Part shown: piece by piece, positions 1 to 5,100 of the stretch
Layout: every line of letters begins with the position of its first letter
How positions within the stretch are numbered: the first letter of the stretch is position 1
DNA from: Alphaproteobacteria bacterium
GTDB lineage: Bacteria; Pseudomonadota; Alphaproteobacteria; CACIAM-22H2
Length of the DNA: 5,100 nt
Assembly: GCA_016869915.1 (NCBI GenBank)
Contig: VGDA01000299.1
Location: forward strand, 1 to 5,100
Direction: 5' to 3'
Program-made: the position numbers and the translations under genes
The notes under the pieces: generated by a model
The model's database searches: none
What the model was told of the DNA's origin: nothing
What the model saw: the letters and a program-made list of their open reading frames with translations, nothing else

Positions 1-573
1 GCCGGAGGGATCGATCGTGTTCTCCGCGGCAAGCTTGGCGAAATCGCCGCCGCGCGCCAGCGCCGCGATGATCTCCCTCGCCTTCTGCTCGGTGGCGACG
101 AGGATGTGCCGCGCGCTGATCTCGCTCTCCGCCGGCGTCTCCGCGACGATCTTGCGATAGCGCGCCTCCACCGCGGCATCGGTCACCTGCGGCGCGATCC
201 TGCGCGTGAGGTAGGCGTTCTGGACCAGTCGGTCCTCGTAGCTCGCCACGCGGGCGCGCAGGTCCGGCTCGTCCTGGATCTTCTCGCGCCGGCCGGCGAG
301 CGACAGGAGCTTCTGGTTGATGACCTGGTCCACGAGCATCGGCAGGATCATGTCGAGCGGCATCTGCTGGAACTGGGCGGGCAGGCCGCGCTGGGCGGCC
401 TGGATGTCCGACCTCCTGATCGCCGCGCCGTCGACGATCGCGACCACCGCGTCCCCCGTGGCGTCGAGCGCCTGAATCTGCGAGGCCGGCTGCTGCGCCA
501 GGGCCGGGCCCGCGGCGGCGAGGACGAGCAGCGCGGCGCCGGCGAGGAGCACGGCGCGCGTGGGATTGGGCAT
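1..573 (-). CDS. Secreted parvulin-type peptidyl-prolyl cis-trans isomerase (PpiC/SurA-like), 3' part missing
   Basis: Partial gene: 191 codons from ATG at 573 down to the window edge. The product should catalyse cis-trans isomerisation of X-Pro bonds in exported proteins, acting in the periplasm or at the membrane surface. Seen: residues 1-26 form a Sec signal peptide (R6, hydrophobic AVLLAGAALLVLAAAGP, then ALA before Q27). A SurA/PpiC-like N-terminal chaperone region follows at about 42-150 (AVVAIVDGAAIRRSDI, then a helical stretch ending near LVDQVINQKLLSLA). The parvulin domain opens at about 151 with EISARHILV, where H156 is the conserved active-site-region histidine, and continues KAREIIAALARGGDFAKLAAENTIDPSG to the edge. 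The start is supported by GAAAGG eight bases upstream and by the signal peptide beginning at it. The gene is divergent from secA, an arrangement I recall from alphaproteobacteria, often with argJ beyond. The rest of the catalytic domain is out of view, so activity cannot be judged. SurA-like chaperone is the main alternative label. Confidence 0.93.
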   Translation of the reverse strand, partial: MPNPTRAVLLAGAALLVLAAAGPALAQQPASQIQALDATGDAVVAIVDGAAIRRSDIQAAQRGLPAQFQQMPLDMILPMLVDQVINQKLLSLAGRREKIQDEPDLRARVASYEDRLVQNAYLTRRIAPQVTDAAVEARYRKIVAETPAESEISARHILVATEQKAREIIAALARGGDFAKLAAENTIDPSG

Positions 574-581
574 CTCGAGGA

Positions 582-587
582 CCTTTC
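582..587 (-). promoter_or_regulatory. Ribosome binding site of the PPIase gene
   Basis: On the minus strand GAAAGG lies eight bases before the ATG at 573. It is a good anti-16S match at normal spacing, and it favours this start over downstream in-frame codons, which would lose the signal peptide. Confidence 0.7.
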
Positions 588-652
588 GGGACCGGGGTGG
601 CGCTGCATCGCATCTTGCCCGCGCGCGACGCCCCCCACAAGCGCCCGTCAAG

Positions 653-681
653 TTGACACATCCCCTTGCGGGACTTATCTG
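653..681 (+). promoter_or_regulatory. Putative sigma70-type promoter of secA
   Basis: TTGACA at 653-658 matches the housekeeping -35 consensus exactly. After a 17-bp spacer, TATCTG at 676-681 is a partial -10 element (TAT matches); TTATCT at 675-680 with a 16-bp spacer is the alternative. A -10 weaker than the -35 is common in GC-rich proteobacteria. Transcription would begin near 688, giving a leader of about 72 nt before secA. This is a prediction from motif match and position only. Confidence 0.6.
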
Positions 682-705
682 TTCGCGCCCTCCTGCGGGA
701 CCTGG

Positions 706-726
706 CGCGTCGCCGCGGGCGGCGCG
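706..726 (+). other. Strong hairpin in the predicted secA leader
   Basis: Bases 706-714 pair with 718-726 to make a 9-bp stem with one G-U wobble (710 with 722) around a GCG loop. It lies about 20 nt inside the predicted transcript and ends about 20 bases before the Shine-Dalgarno GAAGGA. No U-run follows, so it is not an intrinsic terminator. It could stabilise the mRNA or affect ribosome loading. At this GC content such a stem may also be chance. Confidence 0.4.
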
Positions 727-744
727 GAACCGTCAGGAAGAACC

Positions 745-750
745 GAAGGA
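745..750 (+). promoter_or_regulatory. secA: Ribosome binding site of secA
   Basis: GAAGGA lies nine bases before ATG 760, with a second purine-rich AGGAAG at 735-740. Together with the conserved SecA N-terminus (MFGALVRSIFGSSNDR) it fixes 760 as the start. The same frame stays open upstream to a GTG at 106 only because the region is GC-rich. Confidence 0.75.
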
Positions 751-759
751 CACGCGCGC

Positions 760-3477
<2,718 letters not shown>

Positions 3478-3508
3478 GCGCGCGGGTGGCGGGCGGGCCG
3501 GCGCGGAG

Positions 3509-4228
3509 ATGACCTGGTCCATCCTCGTCCATGATGCGGCGACCGGCGCCTTCGCCTGCGCCGTCGCCACCTGCAACTTCGCCGTCGGCGCCAGCGTCCC
3601 GCACCTGCGCGCGGGCGTCGGCGCGGTGGCATCGCAATCCTTCTCGAACCGCTATCTCGGCCCCGCGATCCTCGACGCGATGGCGCGCGGGCTGTCGCCG
3701 GAGCAGGCGATACGCGGCGCGGTCGCGGGCGACGAGGGGCGCGGCCTGCGCCAGGTCCACGCCATCGACCGCCACGGGCGCGTCGCCGCCTGGACCGGTG
3801 CCAACTGCGTGATGTGGTGCGGCCACGCCGAAGGCCCGTCCGCCAGCGTCGCGGGCAACATGCTGGCGGGACCCTCGGTGGTCGACGACACGCTGGCGAC
3901 GTGGATGGCGGATCGCGACGGCGACGTCCCTGCCCGGCTGCTCGCCGCGATGCAGGCGGGGCAGCGCGCGGGAGGCGACGCGCGCGGCCAGCAATCGGCG
4001 GCGCTGCGACTCGTCACGACCGAGGACTTCCCCGACCTCTGCATCCGCGCCGACGACCATGCGCGGCCGCTGGACGAGCTGGAGCGCCTGCTGGCGACCT
4101 GGCGTCGCGACCGCGCGCCCGGCCTCGCCACGCAGCCGCGCAAGGCCGACCCGGCGGGGCTGGTCGACCTCGACGCGATCGACGCCCGCTTCGCCGCCGC
4201 CGGATCGCCCCTGCGCGTCAGGCGCTGA
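3509..4228 (+). CDS. DUF1028 family protein (predicted Ntn-hydrolase fold)
   Basis: 239 residues with no signal peptide or membrane segment, so probably cytosolic. The sequence fits the DUF1028 family: MTWSILVHDAATGAFACAVAT at the N-terminus, FAVGASVPHLRAGVGAVASQSFSN (24-47), a Gly-Leu-Ser helix (LSPEQAIRGAVAGD), RQVHAIDRHGRVAAWTGANC (81-100), GHAEGPSASVAGNMLAGPSVV (105-125) and GGDARGQQSAAL (155-166). The family has been assigned to the N-terminal-nucleophile hydrolase fold; its substrate is not known to me. Removal of Met1 would expose Thr2, a candidate nucleophile (inference). The region from about 180 to 239 is a less conserved C-terminal tail. No in-frame start lies upstream within the gap after secA, which supports ATG 3509, but GGAG directly abuts the ATG, so initiation may be weak or coupled to secA translation. 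It is convergent with a peptide-type solute-binding protein gene, a context that suits amino-acid or peptide metabolism. The family call is firm; the function is open. Confidence 0.92.
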   Translation: MTWSILVHDAATGAFACAVATCNFAVGASVPHLRAGVGAVASQSFSNRYLGPAILDAMARGLSPEQAIRGAVAGDEGRGLRQVHAIDRHGRVAAWTGANCVMWCGHAEGPSASVAGNMLAGPSVVDDTLATWMADRDGDVPARLLAAMQAGQRAGGDARGQQSAALRLVTTEDFPDLCIRADDHARPLDELERLLATWRRDRAPGLATQPRKADPAGLVDLDAIDARFAAAGSPLRVRR

Positions 4229-4254
4229 CCGCCGCCGGTCGACCGGCGTCAGCG
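4223..4254. terminator. Possible bidirectional terminator hairpin between convergent genes
   Basis: The 20-bp gap between the two convergent stop codons is part of a perfect 16-bp palindrome (4233-4248, CGCCGGTCGACCGGCG). Outside it, CGCTGAC at 4223-4229 pairs with GTCAGCG at 4248-4254. The two stop codons, TGA at 4226-4228 and its complement TCA at 4249-4251, lie in these outer arms and pair with each other. The combined stem has a four-base bulge on one side. Neither strand shows a T-tract afterwards, so a classical intrinsic terminator is not demonstrated, although a GC hairpin could still end or protect both mRNAs. Confidence 0.4.
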
Positions 4255-5100
4255 TGGCGCCATGAATACCGGCGAGAAATCCTGGAACCAGTTCTGCGCC
4301 TGGACGAACCCGCGGACGCGCGGGCTCATCGCGCGTGCGTTGACGTCGTGAGCGACCATCAGGAACAGCGCCTCGTCGACGTATTTCTCGTGGACGCGCT
4401 GGAGGACGCGCGTCTGGGCCGCGGGATCGAACGTGTCGCGGATCTCGGCGAAGAGCCTGTCCATCGCGGGGTCGCAGTAATGGCCCCAGTTCGTCCCGGC
4501 GGGCGGCTGCAGGTCGCATTGCAGGTGCCGGACGAACCTGGTGAACGGATCCTGGATGAAGTAGCTGTAGTTCATCCCGGTCGAGCCTCGCGAGGATTCG
4601 TGCCGGGCGCCGGCGCGCCAGATGTTGATCAGCGTGTTCCACTCCACGACCTCGAAGTCGACCTTGATGCCGACATCCGCGAGGTTCTGCTGGAGCATCT
4701 CGTTCATCGGCAGCGGCTGCATCTGGCCCGAGCCGGAGGGCGCGATCAGGATCTTGGTTACCAGCGGCCGCTGCAGACCGAAGCCGGCCTCGGCGAGCAG
4801 GCGCCGCGCCTCCGCCGGATCGTGCCTGACCTTGAAGCTGGGGTTGCCGAACCAGGTGTGGCCGGGCGGCATGAAGCCCTCGGCCGGCAGCATCAGGCCG
4901 CCGAGCAGCTCGCGCATCGCCATGCGGTCGACCGCCAGATTGGCCGCCATGCGCACGCGCAGGTCGTTCCACGGCGATCCCTCGGCCCGGCTGAGATGCC
5001 AGGTCCAGTTGTGGGGATAGGCGTTGTTGACGATCTGGAAGCCCCCGGACCTGAGTACCGGCACGGCATCTGGCGCCGGCGCCTCGATCCAGTCGACCTG
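4249..5100 (-). CDS. ABC transporter solute-binding protein, family 5 (dipeptide/oligopeptide type), 5' part missing
   Basis: The C-terminal 283 residues are visible; the frame stays open to the right edge, so the true start lies outside (the GTG at 5064 is internal). Full-length family members have roughly 500-600 residues. The product should capture a peptide or related solute in the periplasm and deliver it to a Dpp/Opp-type ABC permease. Seen, numbering from the edge: VDWIEAPAPDAVPVLRSGGF (2-21), YPHNWTWHLSRAEGSPW (28-44), RVRMAANLAVDR (48-59, the family's conserved helix), a loop with MPPGHTWF, DPAEARRLLAEAGF (94-107), a lobe strand VGIKVDFEVVEWN (143-155), IQDPF and NWGHYCDPAMDRLF (204-217), and the C-terminal helix RVLQRVHEKYVDEALFL. 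C195 and C209 could form a disulfide. The gene is convergent with the DUF1028 gene with only 20 bp between stop codons. No permease or ATPase gene is in view. The ligand cannot be told: peptides, nickel, opines and sugars are all bound by this family. Confidence 0.93.
   Translation of the reverse strand, partial: QVDWIEAPAPDAVPVLRSGGFQIVNNAYPHNWTWHLSRAEGSPWNDLRVRMAANLAVDRMAMRELLGGLMLPAEGFMPPGHTWFGNPSFKVRHDPAEARRLLAEAGFGLQRPLVTKILIAPSGSGQMQPLPMNEMLQQNLADVGIKVDFEVVEWNTLINIWRAGARHESSRGSTGMNYSYFIQDPFTRFVRHLQCDLQPPAGTNWGHYCDPAMDRLFAEIRDTFDPAAQTRVLQRVHEKYVDEALFLMVAHDVNARAMSPRVRGFVQAQNWFQDFSPVFMAPR

Larger units (their letters stand above)
574..759. promoter_or_regulatory. Divergent control region between the PPIase gene and secA
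   Basis: This 186-bp gap separates the two divergent start codons. It is locally less GC-rich around 640-680, as expected for promoter DNA. It holds a TTGACA -35 element for secA, a possible weak minus-strand promoter for the PPIase gene (TTGTGG at 640-635 and CAAGAT at 617-612, spacer 17), a dyad GTCAA-G-TTGAC at 647-657, and a strong hairpin at 706-726 in the predicted secA leader. I see no ATG or GTG codon between the predicted secA transcript start and the secA ATG, so there is no sign of a SecM-like arrest peptide here. Confidence 0.65.

Noticed and set aside
682..759. SecM-like arrest peptide upstream of secA
   Set aside because: No ATG or GTG occurs between the predicted transcript start and the secA ATG, and the gap is too short for a SecM-like secreted peptide.
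3478..3508. Intrinsic terminator after secA
   Set aside because: Only short GC inverted repeats and no T-run; co-transcription with the DUF1028 gene is more likely.
4622..5020. 132-codon plus-strand frame opposite the solute-binding protein gene
   Set aside because: Antisense shadow with no ribosome binding site or family similarity that I can see.
5062..5064. GTG as start of the solute-binding protein gene
   Set aside because: The frame continues upstream to the edge with family-typical sequence (VDWIEAPAPD), so this GTG is an internal valine codon.

Overview
This window is a GC-rich (roughly 70% G+C by eye) bacterial chromosome segment carrying ordinary housekeeping and nutrient-uptake genes. 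The strong GC bias at third codon positions, a SecA of 905 residues with an intact C-terminal zinc-binding tail, and a secA gene divergent from an exported parvulin-type prolyl isomerase suggest a Gram-negative proteobacterium, most likely an alphaproteobacterium. The genus cannot be named from the sequence. No mobile element, CRISPR array, tRNA or rRNA is visible.

Layout: (1) Positions 1-573, minus strand, hold the first 191 codons of a secreted PpiC/SurA-like peptidyl-prolyl isomerase, cut by the window edge inside its parvulin domain. (2) Positions 574-759 are a divergent control region. It has a good sigma70-type promoter for secA, a GC-rich leader hairpin and a Shine-Dalgarno sequence for each gene. 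(3) Positions 760-3477, plus strand, are full-length secA. (4) Positions 3509-4228, plus strand, encode a DUF1028-family protein 31 nt downstream of secA, with no evident terminator between them. (5) A 20-bp convergent gap (4229-4248) contains a perfect palindrome, and an outer inverted repeat contains both stop codons. (6) Positions 4249-5100, minus strand, are the C-terminal 283 residues of a family 5 (dipeptide/oligopeptide-type) ABC transporter solute-binding protein, running off the right edge.

How the genes relate: SecA drives preproteins through SecYEG, and the divergent isomerase, which has a signal peptide, would be a SecA client that folds proteins after export. The DUF1028 protein and the solute-binding protein look like a separate amino-acid/peptide metabolism module that begins downstream of secA.

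I found no clear sign of a previously undescribed system. The points most worth checking are the secA leader hairpin, the back-to-back -35-like elements in the divergent promoter region, the candidate N-terminal threonine nucleophile of the DUF1028 protein, and the hairpin in which two convergent stop codons pair. Because the sequence is so GC-rich, long open frames occur by chance on both strands. Several frames of up to 948 codons overlapping secA were rejected as shadows.
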